Source: Gemmatimonadota bacterium (GTDB lineage: Bacteria > Gemmatimonadota > Gemmatimonadetes > Gemmatimonadales > Gemmatimonadaceae). From it: a stretch of DNA of 41,325 nt. This document shows positions 1 to 10,186 of this stretch, in pieces (the stretch's first letter is position 1; every line of letters begins with the position of its first letter). The notes under the pieces are model-generated. The model had not been told where the DNA came from and did no database searches. It saw only the letters and a list, made by a program, of their open reading frames with translations. The stretch spans positions 1 through 41,325 of the forward strand of contig VHBQ01000025.1 in the NCBI GenBank assembly GCA_016871855.1. Direction: 5' to 3'. The translations under genes and the position numbers were made by a program.

Positions 1-1
1 G

Positions 2-1135
2 GCCGCGGCGTGCGCCGAGATTGATGCGGCGCGCCGTGGCGGCGCGTTCGTCGTGGCGCTCGACGTCCCGAGCGGGCTCGACGCCGCCACGGGCGCCCGT
101 GAGGGCGCCCCGCGCGCCGACCTCACCGTGACCTTCGGCACCGTCAAACGCGGCCACCTGCTCGCCCGCGACTGGTGCGGCCACATCGTGGTCGTCGACA
201 TCGGACTCGGCGCGCACGCGGAGTTCGACGACGGCGCGCCGGTGCTCGCCGACGCGGCCTTCGTGCGCGACGCGGTGCCGCGTATCACGGCGGACGCGCA
301 CAAGGGCGCGCGCGGCAAGGTCGTCATCGTCGGGGGTGCGCGAGGCATGGCCGGCGCGGTGCTGCTCGCTGGGCGTGCCGCCCTTCGCAGTGGCGTCGGC
401 CTCGTGAAGCTCGTCGTCGATCCGGCCAACATCGATCTGGTGCAGCGCTCGCTGCCCGAGGCACTCGCGACGGCGTGGCCGACGACCGACGCGGAGGCGT
501 CCGCGATCACGGGGTGGGGGGATGCCGTGCTCCTTGGTCCAGGCCTTGGGCGTGCCGATGCGCGCTCACTGGTGGAGCGCATCCTGCGCGCGCCGTCGCG
601 CCCGGTCGTCCTCGACGCCGATGCGCTCAACGCATTTGAGGGAGACGCCGAGTCGCTCGCCGCGCTCCTCGGGGCGCGTCGCGCGCTGATCACGCCGCAT
701 CCCGCGGAGTTCTCGCGGCTTTCGGGGCTCGCCGTCGCCGAGGTCAACGCGCGGCGCTTCGACGTGGCCGGTGAACTCGCGCGGCGCCTTGGCGCGACGG
801 TCCTGCTCAAGGGAGTGCCCACGATCGTTGCCGACCCGGCGGGTCGCAGCATCGTCTCGGCGAGTGGCACGCCGGTGCTGGGGCAGGGAGGAAGCGGCGA
901 CATGCTCGCCGGCATCGCTGTCACACTGATGGCGCAGTGCGACCACCCGGTTGAGGCTGGCGCGGCCGCGGCGTGGGTGCACGGGCGCGCCGCCGAACTC
1001 GCGGCTCCGGGCGGCGAGGTGCGCGGCGTCACGCTCGACGACGTGCTTGCCGCCCTGCGCGACGCGTGGAAGTGCGAGCAACTGGCGCGTCCGTCGCACG
1101 TGCTCGCCGAACTTCCGTTCGTCGGCGAACGGTGA
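2..1135 (+). CDS. nnr: Bifunctional NAD(P)H-hydrate epimerase/dehydratase (5' truncated)
   Basis: Repairs hydrated NAD(P)H: an epimerase domain interconverts R- and S-NAD(P)HX and a kinase-fold domain dehydrates the S form using ADP. The frame is open from base 2, so the true start and most of the epimerase domain lie left of the window. Only the end of the YjeF_N domain is present, with the typical DVPSGLDAATG motif near base 60. After HKGARGKVVIVGG (base 298 on) comes a complete ribokinase-like dehydratase domain: GPGLGR, VLDADALNAF, TPHPAEF and the nucleotide-binding GQGGSGDMLAG near base 885. A GTG at base 53 is an internal valine and not the start. The stop overlaps the next gene by 4 bp (GTGA), suggesting translational coupling. 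Assignment is secure; only length and start are unknown. Confidence 0.93.
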   Translation, partial: AAACAEIDAARRGGAFVVALDVPSGLDAATGAREGAPRADLTVTFGTVKRGHLLARDWCGHIVVVDIGLGAHAEFDDGAPVLADAAFVRDAVPRITADAHKGARGKVVIVGGARGMAGAVLLAGRAALRSGVGLVKLVVDPANIDLVQRSLPEALATAWPTTDAEASAITGWGDAVLLGPGLGRADARSLVERILRAPSRPVVLDADALNAFEGDAESLAALLGARRALITPHPAEFSRLSGLAVAEVNARRFDVAGELARRLGATVLLKGVPTIVADPAGRSIVSASGTPVLGQGGSGDMLAGIAVTLMAQCDHPVEAGAAAAWVHGRAAELAAPGGEVRGVTLDDVLAALRDAWKCEQLARPSHVLAELPFVGER

Positions 1136-2715
1136 ACGTGCTGGCGCCCGCGGCGCGGAGGCGCACGTCGTGGCGCTCGTGCGCGCCCGCAAGGCGGGCC
1201 GTGCTGAGCGCGGTGCTGGGTGCGTCGCTCGCCGCCTGCGGTCCACCGCCGGCGGGGCAGGGCGGCGCCATCGCGCCGCGCCGCGCCCTGTCCGGCGCAA
1301 TACTCCGCGAAGACCGTGTGGTCCTCACGCGCGGCACGGTGATTCGCGCGATCGGCGTTTCGCGCCGCTGGGTGTACGCCGTGACGAACGACGCCGTGCT
1401 CGTGCTGGATCGTGATCGCAACACGTGGCTGCCGCCGTTCACGCGCGAGGCGGGCTTCGATCCGTCGATGGTGCGCCGCGTTGCGGTGGATCCCGACGAC
1501 GAAAGCGCGTGGCTCCTCACGCAGACCGGCGCGTGGACGCTTTCCCCGCTCACGGGCTATCTGGGGCGTGCGCCCGCAGGCCCCGCGCCCTCACGCCTCC
1601 GCGCGGGGTCCCTCGACCAGGTGTATCGCGAGTTTCCTTCGGTGCAGGCGTTCAGCGCCCTGCTCACGCGCGACGACGCGTCGCTTGCCGCCTACCCGGT
1701 GATTGCTGGCGCGCGCTCGCCGGATCGCACCGAGGTCTGGCTTGGCACCGAGGGGGGCGGGCTGTTCCAGGTGGACCCGCTCTTCAACCGCGCCACGCCG
1801 CGCCCGTATGGTCTCGCGGTGTCAGGCGCGGGCGCGCTGGCGCGCGCCGCCGATGGGGTGTGGATCGCCCCGGCCTCGCGCGCGCTCGAGCCCCGCCTCG
1901 CCGTGACGTTCGCCACGCAGGATCTACAGCAGTTCCGCTGGCTCGATGACGCGATGCGCCGCGGATTCGGCGGCGCGCGGGCCACGGCGCTCGACGCGCG
2001 CGGCGGCACGCTCTGGATGGGAACGACGCGCGGACTCTACCGCGTCGCATCCGCGGGCACAGGCGCGCGTGCCTTCACGCCGATGGCTGGCCTCCCCGGC
2101 GACGTGGTGCTCAGCGTGCTCGCGCGCGGCGAAGGCGTTTGGGTGGGCACCGCCGAAGGGCTGGCCTTTCTCCCCACCGATTCCGCCGAAGGACGCGGCG
2201 GGCGCGCGTTGCTTATCGAGGCGCCACGGGCGCACATGCGCGGACTGCTCGCGACCGGCGACACGCTGTGGATGGCGAGCGACGCCGGGGTGTTGCTGCT
2301 GCCGCCCGGTGGCGATCGCGCCGTGATCCCCGCCGCGGCCGCTGCGCAGCCGCGCCTGCGCCAGTCGGCGCGCGCGCTGGCCGCGGCCGACTCGCTCGTC
2401 TTTGTGGCGCTTGCCGACGCCGTGCTCGCCTTCTCGCGGCGCGACGGCGCGTGGACGGAGCCGTGGCCGGCTGTCCCGTGGCGCGCGGTCGGTGAGATCG
2501 TCACCATTGCCGCCGACGCACGGACCATCTGGGCCGGCGGGCCGTTCGGTGTGCTCGCCGTGGATCGCGCCACCGGGGGGTCGCGCATCCTGCGCGCCGG
2601 GAGCGATCTTCCGGATGCCGTCACCAGCGTGCTGCTCGACGGACCATTCGCCTGGATAGGCACCCTCGGCGGCGTGGTCCGCGTCCGCCGCGCCAGCGAC
2701 GGACAGTTGCCCTGA
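1132..2715 (+). CDS. Lipoprotein with two-component-regulator-type beta-propeller repeats
   Basis: Predicted lipid-anchored protein of 527 aa, probably periplasmic or surface-facing. The GTG start overlaps the preceding stop. An Arg-rich n-region and hydrophobic stretch lead to a lipobox LAAC with Cys36. The rest is a series of about 40-residue repeats ending in patterns such as LWMGTTRGLYRV, VWVGTAEGLAFL, LWMASDAGVLLL, IWAGGPFGVLAV and AWIGTLGGVVRV. These are the W(V/M/I)GT..GL blades of Reg_prop propellers, normally found in the sensor part of hybrid kinases. Here no kinase or membrane domain follows, so the propeller stands alone. A long open frame extends upstream of 1132, but that part overlaps nnr and is GC-driven. 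Ligand and role are unknown. An alternative start at GTG 1201 would remove most of the signal peptide. Confidence 0.8.
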   Translation: MNVLAPAARRRTSWRSCAPARRAVLSAVLGASLAACGPPPAGQGGAIAPRRALSGAILREDRVVLTRGTVIRAIGVSRRWVYAVTNDAVLVLDRDRNTWLPPFTREAGFDPSMVRRVAVDPDDESAWLLTQTGAWTLSPLTGYLGRAPAGPAPSRLRAGSLDQVYREFPSVQAFSALLTRDDASLAAYPVIAGARSPDRTEVWLGTEGGGLFQVDPLFNRATPRPYGLAVSGAGALARAADGVWIAPASRALEPRLAVTFATQDLQQFRWLDDAMRRGFGGARATALDARGGTLWMGTTRGLYRVASAGTGARAFTPMAGLPGDVVLSVLARGEGVWVGTAEGLAFLPTDSAEGRGGRALLIEAPRAHMRGLLATGDTLWMASDAGVLLLPPGGDRAVIPAAAAAQPRLRQSARALAAADSLVFVALADAVLAFSRRDGAWTEPWPAVPWRAVGEIVTIAADARTIWAGGPFGVLAVDRATGGSRILRAGSDLPDAVTSVLLDGPFAWIGTLGGVVRVRRASDGQLP

Positions 2716-2742
2716 GCTTCCTCTACCTCCTCCTCGTCCCTC

Positions 2743-3695
2743 TTGACTCACCTTAAGCACCTCCCGCTCGGCTACGGCGGCGAGTTCGCCATCATCTCGG
2801 CGGCGCTCAAGCGTTGGGGGGCGCTGGCCTCGGGGATCGGCGACGACTGTGCGGTGCTCGACGTCCCCGCGGGGGAGCGCCTCGTGCTGAGCGTGGACAC
2901 GGCCGTCGAGGGCGTCCACTTCCGGCGGACGTGGCTCTCGCCTGAGGAGATCGGCTATCGCGCCACGATGGCCGCGCTCTCTGATCTGGCGGCGATGGCC
3001 GCCACTCCGATGGGCGTCGCCATCGCCCTCACGCTTCCCACCGGTTGGAAGGACGAGTTCCTCGCGCTCTGCGATGGTATCGGCGAGGCGACGAAAGCGG
3101 TGGGCGCGCGCATCATCGGCGGCGATCTGTCGCGCGGCGCTGACTTGTCGCTGTCGCTGACCGTCGTCGGCCACGTGGCGACGCCGCTTTCGCGCGAGGG
3201 CGCCCGACCCGGCGACGCGATCTGGGTCACCGGGGCGCTCGGCGGGCCGCTGCTTGCCCTGCGCGCCTGGGAGCGCGGCGAGACTCCGGACGCGACGGCA
3301 CGCGCGCGATTCGCACGCCCCACGGCGCGCTTTGACGCGGCGCGCTGGCTCCTCGCGCACGGTGCAACGGCGGGGCTCGACCTCAGCGACGGCCTGCTCT
3401 CCGACGCGGGGCACCTCGCCGCGGCGGGCGGCGTGCAGCTCGTCGTGAATCTCGACCGGCTTCCCGCGTTGGCCGGCGCCACCGCTGAGGACGCGGCGCA
3501 GAGCGGCGAGGAGTACGAGCTGCTCGTGACGGGCCCTGCGTCGCTCGACGCCAAGGCATTCGAGGCGGCGTGCGGCCTGCCGATCACCTGCATCGGCGCG
3601 GTGGTCCCGCCGCTCCCAGGCGAGCCGCTGGTGGAGGCGCTGCGCCACGGCGCGCGCGTTGCGGTCCCGCGCGGGCACGATCACTTCCCGTCACC

Positions 3696-3699
<4 letters not shown>
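2743..3699 (+). CDS. thiL: Thiamine-monophosphate kinase
   Basis: Phosphorylates thiamine monophosphate to thiamine pyrophosphate with ATP, the last step of thiamine cofactor synthesis. The 318 aa match the usual ThiL length (about 310-350). Visible family motifs in order are GEF near the N-terminus, GIGDDCAVLD (metal and ATP site), SVDTAVEGVHF, ALSDLAAMAATPMG, GGDLSRG and DLSDGLLSD. The start is a TTG. It is chosen because ThiL proteins begin just before the GEF motif and the first in-frame ATG lies far inside the conserved core. No Shine-Dalgarno is visible; the upstream tract is C/T-rich. The stop overlaps plsC by 4 bp. No THI box lies in front of this gene, although one controls the TonB receptor at 13.3 kb. 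Confidence 0.93.
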
Positions 3700-5841
<2,142 letters not shown>

Positions 5842-5850
5842 ACGGCGAAC

Positions 5851-5998
5851 TGATACCACGAAGTACGAAGGGCGCGAAGGGGCACGAAGGAAGGCCAATG
5901 GTAACAACCGCGCGCCACGCGGACTCCCGCGTGGCGCGCTGTCGTTCCCCCAGTTGCGGTCGTCTTCGTGTCCCTTCGCGCCCTTCGCTCTTTGTGGT
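5851..5998. repeat. Nested intergenic inverted repeat, copy 1
   Basis: Between eno and the FtsB-like gene. The outer arms (5851-5890 and 5964-5998) are an imperfect inverted repeat built from CGAAG-rich units: the left arm has ACCACGAAG and GGGCACGAAGG, the right arm CTTCGTGTCCC and TTTGTGGT. Inside lies a perfect 13-bp stem (5910-5922 with 5927-5939) and a 4-base loop ACTC, followed by GTCGTTCCCCCAG. The same architecture recurs at 31608-31751, including the inner hairpin and the GTCGTTCCCCCAG tag. No open frame of interest lies inside. A folded element of this kind may also stop transcription after eno, but it has no T tract. Confidence 0.8.
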
Positions 5999-6043
5999 CG
6001 CCGTGTTTCAGCTCGCCAAGCTAAATCGTCATCTGTATACCCT

Positions 6044-6367
6044 ATGCCGCCCAAGAGACCCGCCCCCGCCAAGTCGCCCCTCGCCCTCGCGGCGCTCGCC
6101 GCGCTGGCCCTCGGCGTGGCCTACTTTGCCGTGCAGGGCGGGGAGTACGGCACCACCGACCTGCTGCGCCAAGGGCGCCGGATGGCCACGCTGCGGGTGG
6201 AGGTGGATTCGCTGCAGCGCGTCGTCGACAGCCTCAATGCCTGGAAGAAGGCCATCGAAACCGACCCCGTGGTGCAGGAACGGCTGGCCCGCGAGCAGTT
6301 CGGGATGGTGCGGGGAGAGAAGGAGATGCTGTACCGGTTTGCCGAGGATTCGCGCGGTCGAAAGTGA
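6044..6367 (+). CDS. Septum formation initiator family protein (FtsB/DivIC-like)
   Basis: Small bitopic division protein of 107 aa; family members bridge FtsL and FtsQ/DivIB at the septum. ATG start. A short Pro/Lys/Arg cytoplasmic tail (residues 1-11) is followed by one membrane segment (about 12-27), then a coiled-coil stretch with LRVEVDSLQRVVDSLNAWKKAIE. The family-typical end AREQFGMVRGEKEMLYRF corresponds to the (L)GMV.PGE motif of FtsB. Its place directly after eno agrees with the frequent eno-ftsB neighbourhood. A TGTATA sequence lies a few bases before the ATG and could be a -10 box of a leaderless transcript, but the spacing is short. The open frame continues upstream into the inverted repeat, which is not coding. 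Confidence 0.82.
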   Translation: MPPKRPAPAKSPLALAALAALALGVAYFAVQGGEYGTTDLLRQGRRMATLRVEVDSLQRVVDSLNAWKKAIETDPVVQERLAREQFGMVRGEKEMLYRFAEDSRGRK

Positions 6368-6393
6368 CGGTGGACGGCAGACGGTAGACGGTG
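6366..6393 (+). repeat. Heptamer tandem repeat (GACGGTN type)
   Basis: Four consecutive 7-base units close to GACGGTG, GACGGCA and GACGGTA, overlapping the stop of the FtsB-like gene and lying upstream of the initiator tRNA promoter. The same unit, also four times, occurs in frame inside ileS at 40367-40394. Confidence 0.75.
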
Positions 6394-6411
6394 GATTTCG
6401 CCGGAATTCTC

Positions 6412-6440
6412 TTGCCTCGGCGCACTGCCCCCCTTACTAT
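6412..6440 (+). promoter_or_regulatory. Promoter of initiator tRNA-Met
   Basis: -35 TTGCCT (6412-6417), 17-bp spacer, -10 TACTAT (6435-6440). Start of transcription would fall near 6447-6451, just before the mature tRNA 5' end at 6452. Confidence 0.7.
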
Positions 6441-6451
6441 TCGTGTATTGA

Positions 6452-6525
<74 letters not shown>

Positions 6526-6532
6526 CTCAGGC

Positions 6533-6562
6533 AAACGGCCGGTCCACTGGACCGGCCGTTTT
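6533..6562 (+). terminator. Intrinsic terminator after tRNA-fMet
   Basis: Perfect 14-bp inverted repeat (6533-6546 with 6548-6561) running into TTTT. It starts 8 bases after the tRNA and also separates it from the converging minus-strand gene ending at 6617. Confidence 0.85.
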
Positions 6563-6616
6563 GCGTTTCGGTGCAGCGCGCCATGACGGCGCCGCGAGGG
6601 CATCGGGTCGGCGCCG

Positions 6617-7219
6617 TTACCGCCCGCTCGCCGATGCGATCAGCACCACGAAGCGACGCCCGCTCACGATGAACGGCATGCCTTCGGGGGCGCGCTGGGC
6701 CATGGCCTCGGCGAGCTTCGGGTCGTCTCCCGTCACGCTGATGCCGATGACGCGAGCGCCGGTGACGGTGTCGGCCGCGTACTCCCACGCCAGCCGATAG
6801 CGCGCGCGGGCGAACGACACGTCGCCGGGGAGGAAGGCCAGCATCCCGGGCGGCACGACGCCGGCCCGACCCGGAGGCGGCCATTGCCGCTGCGCGGCCT
6901 GGTAGTACAGCAGGGCGGCGGTCCGCGCCTGCTCGGCGTCGTTCAGGGCGGCGGCGGCATCGCCCCAGCGGCGCCAGCCGTCGGGCCGCGGGGCGATCAG
7001 CCGAATGGCGATCACGGCCAGCGCGATCCACGTCGCCCAACGAATGAGACCGGCGTTCGCCGTGGACCACGGCACGTCCGCGCGTTCTGGCGCGCGGGCC
7101 TCGGTGACGCGCGCACGCCGGCGTCCGTCGGGGCGAGGCTCCGATGGGCGCGCCCCGCTTCGCGGTTCGCGCGAGCGCTCACCCGTGCGCGGCTCGGAGC
7201 CCGGTCCCGGTCCGGTCAT
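6617..7219 (-). CDS. Hypothetical single-pass membrane protein, second gene of a pair
   Basis: Not recognised. 200 aa from an ATG that overlaps the stop of the upstream gene (ATGA), so the two are probably co-translated. Residues 1-50 are a polar Arg/Glu/Pro/Gly-rich cytoplasmic tail; one membrane segment lies at about 57-76. The remainder (77-200) is a small soluble domain with a helix (DAAAALNDAEQARTAALLYYQAA) and strands ending in GRRFVVLIAS. Size, one N-terminal membrane helix followed by helix and sheet, and pairing with a similar neighbour recall pseudopilins. However, no prepilin cleavage site is visible and the long N-tail is atypical, so this remains a loose suggestion. A longer frame upstream of 7219 overlaps the neighbour and is rejected. 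Confidence 0.68.
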   Translation of the reverse strand: MTGPGPGSEPRTGERSREPRSGARPSEPRPDGRRRARVTEARAPERADVPWSTANAGLIRWATWIALAVIAIRLIAPRPDGWRRWGDAAAALNDAEQARTAALLYYQAAQRQWPPPGRAGVVPPGMLAFLPGDVSFARARYRLAWEYAADTVTGARVIGISVTGDDPKLAEAMAQRAPEGMPFIVSGRRFVVLIASASGR

Positions 7220-7752
7220 CGCGATGGCCCGCCGCCGCTCAGCAGCGCGTTGAGCGATTCGATGGAATCGTACGTGACGGACGCCGCGCCGTCTGACGCG
7301 GCGAGCGTGAATCGGTCGGCGTCGACCACCACGTAGCGCACCCCGTTGCGCACGTCCCCACCGGCCTCGGCCAGCGTTTCGGGGAGACGCCCCACGGCGT
7401 CGCGAAACGCGATGATCCGGGCGGCGTCGAGCGCGAGGGTCAGGCGCAGGGCGACGACGCGCTGCTCCGCCGGGCGCGCTGGAGTTTGCAGGCGGGGCAG
7501 CCAGGGCGGCGGTGCGAAGAGCATCCACCCGGCGATCGCGACGGTCAGGCCCGCGTTGACTGCACGCAGCAGCGGGCCGCGGTCCACCGGCGGCTTGGCC
7601 TGCTTGGCCATGGCCTCGCGCGCCTGGTCAGTCGTGATCGACTGCGCGATCTCGTACGCCCGTTGCAGCGCCTGCTTGCGCAGGTCGGCCTCGTTGGGCG
7701 GCACGTAGTTCTCGTCCGGGTACGGACGCTTGAAGAGATCGTCTTGGGGCAT
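7216..7752 (-). CDS. Hypothetical single-pass membrane protein, pseudopilin-like C-terminus
   Basis: Not firmly recognised. 178 aa; ATG at 7752 preferred over the adjacent TTG at 7755. Residues 1-60 are polar and charged (DLFKRPYPDENYVPP, then a helix rich in Gln/Ala/Glu), a membrane segment lies at about 64-81, and a Pro-rich linker follows. Residues 100-165 (ALDAARIIAFRDAVGRLPETLAEAGG, later YDSIESL) resemble the pattern of soluble pseudopilin domains, where a helix is followed by GRLP and a small sheet. No prepilin peptidase site is seen. It forms an overlapping pair with the next gene and sits between two tRNA genes that read the other way. Confidence 0.7.
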   Translation of the reverse strand: MPQDDLFKRPYPDENYVPPNEADLRKQALQRAYEIAQSITTDQAREAMAKQAKPPVDRGPLLRAVNAGLTVAIAGWMLFAPPPWLPRLQTPARPAEQRVVALRLTLALDAARIIAFRDAVGRLPETLAEAGGDVRNGVRYVVVDADRFTLAASDGAASVTYDSIESLNALLSGGGPSR

Positions 7753-7838
7753 CAATCAATGACGATTGGCGCGGGGAGACCGTTGCGAAAGTGGGGACGG
7801 CGGCAGCGAACCGCCGTGGCGGCGCGTCGTCGAGGGGT

Positions 7839-7866
7839 TTGAGTCGGCGCACGCTCCCGGTATATT
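7839..7866 (+). promoter_or_regulatory. Promoter of the second CAU tRNA
   Basis: -35 TTGAGT (7839-7844), 16-bp spacer, -10 TATATT (7861-7866), about 11 bases before the mature tRNA. The same -35 hexamer is used by the riboswitch promoter at 13104. Confidence 0.7.
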
Positions 7867-7877
7867 AATAGGCTTGC

Positions 7878-7951
7878 GGCTGGGTAGCTCAGCTGGTGAG
7901 AGCGCACGACTCATAATCGTGAGGTCGAGGGTTCGATCCCCTCCCCAGCTA
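7878..7951 (+). tRNA. Elongator tRNA-Met (CAU)
   Basis: Cloverleaf of 74 nt without encoded CCA. Acceptor 7878-7884 with 7944-7950 (first pair G-T), D stem GCTC/GAGC, anticodon stem CACGA/TCGTG with loop CTCATAA (CAT at 7912-7914), T loop TTCGATC, discriminator A7951. Lacks the three G:C pairs of the initiator. A CAU anticodon could instead be lysidine-modified tRNA-Ile2, but the acceptor and body resemble elongator Met genes more closely. Confidence 0.88.
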
Positions 7952-7962
7952 CTCCGAAGTCC

Positions 7963-7997
7963 GACCCCGCTGGCGGAACCCGCTGGCGGGGTCGCAC
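7963..7997 (+). terminator. Probable terminator after tRNA-Met
   Basis: 8-bp GC-rich stem GACCCCGC/GCGGGGTC (7963-7970 with 7986-7993) enclosing a smaller GCGG/CCGC stem, followed by only a short T run. Position right after the tRNA supports the call; the weak T tract lowers confidence. Confidence 0.55.
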
Positions 7998-8008
7998 GTT
8001 TCAGGATC

Positions 8009-9496
8009 TTGTCTGCCACCGCCCCCCGCCCGGCGCGACCGTGTCGCGTGCTGGTCACCGGTGCCACCGGCTATATCGGCGGCCGGCTGGTGCCGTACCT
8101 CCTCGAACGCGGCCACCTCGTGCGCTGCGTGGCGCGCAGCCCTGAACGCCTCGCGGCCCACCATTGGTCCGGCGTTGAGATCGTGCACGCCGACCTGGAA
8201 GAGCCGGCGGTCTTCTGGAACGCGCTCGATGGCATCGAGGTCGCGTACTACCTGGTGCATTCGATGGCGGTGGGCTCCGCCTATCGCGAACGCGACCGCC
8301 AAATGGCGCTGCATTTCGCCGAGGCCGCCGCGCGCGCGGGCGTCCAGCGCATCGTCTACCTCGGCGGCCTGGGGGATCAGGAAGAGGCGCGCGAAGCGCA
8401 CCTGGCGTCGCGCCAGGAGGTGGGGCGGTGCCTAGCCTCCACCGGGGTCCCCGTCGTCGAGTTCCGCGCAGCCGTGATCGTCGGGTCGGGGAGCGCGAGC
8501 TTCGAGATGATCCGTCACCTCGTGGATCGCCTCCCGGTGATGATCGCCCCCACGGCGATCAACACCCGCTGCCAGCCGATCGGTATCCGATCGGTGCTCG
8601 AATACCTCGTAGCGGCGCTTGATCATCCCACGGCGCAGGGTGTCTACGAGATAGGCGGCACCGACGTCCTCACCTACCTCGAGATGATGCGCCGGTACGC
8701 ACGCATTCGTGGGCTGCGCCGCCTCATCGTGCCGTTCCCGGTGCCGCTCCCCAAGCTTGCTGGCCACTGGGTCGACTTGGTGACGCCTATTCCGTTCAGC
8801 ATCGCGCGCCCGCTGGTGGAGAGCCTGAACACGCAGGTGGTGGTGCGCAGCGACGCGGCGCGCACGACCTTCGCGGTGCGCCCCACCGGCTACGACGACG
8901 CCGTGCGGCTCGCGCTGGCGCGTATGCAGGAGGGCCGCGTCCCCACGACGTGGGCGTCGAGCCTGTCGTCCTACTCGCCCGGACAGGGCGACGCCGACTT
9001 CCTCAGCGCGCACGAAGGAATGATGCTCGACCGCAAGCGCCGCGTGGTGGCCGCGCCGCCGGAGCGCCTCTTCGAAGAGATCTGCCGGCTGGGCGGCGAC
9101 GCGGGATGGCCGGCGGGCAACTGGCTCTGGCAGTTGCGCGGCTTGATGGACCGCCTCACCGGCGGCGTCGGGATGCGCCGCGGGCGCCGGCATCCGCGCG
9201 AACTGCGCGTCGGCGATCCCGTGGATTTCTGGCGCGTCGAGGCGCTTGAACCGCCGACGCTGCTGCGTCTGCGCGCCGAGATGAGGCTCCCCGGAAGCGC
9301 GTGGCTGCAGTTCGAGGTCCAGCCGGACCCGCAGGGGAGCCGCGTCGAACAGACAGCATTCTTCGAGCCGCACGGTCTGCTTGGCGCGCTCTACTGGTAC
9401 GCGGTGCTGCCGTTCCACCGATTCGTCTTTCCCGGAATGGTCAACTCGATCAAGGCACGCGCCGAGGGGCGGGAACAGCCCCTCGGCGCGGCGTGA
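8009..9496 (+). CDS. SDR-type NAD(P)-binding protein with C-terminal DUF2867 domain
   Basis: Two-domain protein of about 495 aa. The N-terminal part (to about residue 320) is an atypical short-chain dehydrogenase/NmrA-like Rossmann domain with VLVTGATGYIG at residues 14-24, YYLVHSMAVGS and IVYLGGLG. From about residue 330 a DUF2867 region follows (GMMLDRKRRVVAAPPERLFEEICRLGGDAGW, FWRVEALEPPTLLRLRAEM), ending in ALYWYAVLPFHRFVFPGM, a probable helix. Such fusions are widespread in actinobacteria and related GC-rich genomes; substrate is unknown. The start is uncertain: TTG 8009 is two bases from an AGGA, and GTG 8048 is possible but begins right at the first strand of the Rossmann fold. The upstream open frame overlaps the tRNA and is rejected. 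Confidence 0.85.
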   Translation: MSATAPRPARPCRVLVTGATGYIGGRLVPYLLERGHLVRCVARSPERLAAHHWSGVEIVHADLEEPAVFWNALDGIEVAYYLVHSMAVGSAYRERDRQMALHFAEAAARAGVQRIVYLGGLGDQEEAREAHLASRQEVGRCLASTGVPVVEFRAAVIVGSGSASFEMIRHLVDRLPVMIAPTAINTRCQPIGIRSVLEYLVAALDHPTAQGVYEIGGTDVLTYLEMMRRYARIRGLRRLIVPFPVPLPKLAGHWVDLVTPIPFSIARPLVESLNTQVVVRSDAARTTFAVRPTGYDDAVRLALARMQEGRVPTTWASSLSSYSPGQGDADFLSAHEGMMLDRKRRVVAAPPERLFEEICRLGGDAGWPAGNWLWQLRGLMDRLTGGVGMRRGRRHPRELRVGDPVDFWRVEALEPPTLLRLRAEMRLPGSAWLQFEVQPDPQGSRVEQTAFFEPHGLLGALYWYAVLPFHRFVFPGMVNSIKARAEGREQPLGAA

Positions 9497-9556
9497 AGCG
9501 GCGCGGGCGCGCACGGCGCGTCGGCGCGAGCGGTTCGCGCGACGCCCGGCGCGACG

Positions 9557-10105
9557 CTACTTGCCCGTCGAGTCCTTCACGGTGAGGTCGATGTAGAAGC
9601 CGGTCGTCGGCTTCACTCCCGGCTTGGTCGCGCGCGGCAGGCGCACCGGCTTCGGCCCCAGCGACTTGGCGTACTTGTACAGCGCGCGCAGGTCCTGATC
9701 GCTGAACTTCGACGCGTCGTGCCACGGCATCGGGAGGTTTCCCTGCCCGTGGTCGGCGGTGCGCATGATGTCCACCCACTCATCCTCGGAGTGGCGGTCC
9801 GCCACCTGCCGTAGATTCTTGCCGTACGTCGTTCCCCACGGTCCGTAGTACCCCACGGGGTTTCCCGTCAGCTGGTCTTCCTTGGGCACGTTCCCCTTCT
9901 TGTCCACCCACCCCGTGGTGTGGCAGTCGTGGCACGACGCGACGGTCATCAGGTACTCGCCGGCCGCCTCCGGGCTCGCGGCCTGCACGAATGGCCTGGC
10001 GTCCTGCGTCCGCACGTTTGCGGTGGCCGGGGCGGTGACGGTGAGGGCGACGAGCGCGCTGCCAGCGAGGCTGCCGGCGAGCAGGAACAGGCGGGACCGC
10101 GTCAT
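9557..10105 (-). CDS. Periplasmic monoheme cytochrome c
   Basis: Exported c-type cytochrome of 182 aa. Signal peptide with positive n-region (MTRSR), hydrophobic core and cleavage probably near ATAN (residue 30). A single heme-binding CHDCH lies at residues 58-62. The likely distal ligand is Met126 in GNLPMPWHD. The C-terminal helix (FSDQDLRALYKYAKSLGP) is typical of class I cytochromes with a cbb3/dehydrogenase-partner look. One of the few genes here with a clear Shine-Dalgarno: AGGAG, 9 bases before the ATG. A TACTAT sequence at 10158-10163 on the minus strand could be its -10 box. No redox partner enzyme is encoded next to it. Confidence 0.9.
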   Translation of the reverse strand: MTRSRLFLLAGSLAGSALVALTVTAPATANVRTQDARPFVQAASPEAAGEYLMTVASCHDCHTTGWVDKKGNVPKEDQLTGNPVGYYGPWGTTYGKNLRQVADRHSEDEWVDIMRTADHGQGNLPMPWHDASKFSDQDLRALYKYAKSLGPKPVRLPRATKPGVKPTTGFYIDLTVKDSTGK

Positions 10106-10186
10106 GCAGCGAAACTCCTGAAAGAAAGGGTCACGGGCGCGCCACAGGCGCGCGACGGAGAATAGTACACGGCCGCGCGCGCTTTG

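Noticed and set aside
973-1131. Extended N-terminus of the propeller lipoprotein
   Set aside because: It overlaps nnr, is Arg-rich, and would place the signal peptide and lipobox in mid-protein.
7878-7951. tRNA-Ile2 (CAU, lysidine target) instead of tRNA-Met
   Set aside because: Anticodon alone cannot decide and tilS is present in the window, but acceptor and arm sequences look like elongator Met; kept as the alternative.
10137-10153. Terminator of the first hybrid kinase
   Set aside because: A 7-bp GC hairpin is present but without any T tract, and it lies in the probable leader of the cytochrome c gene; too weak to list.
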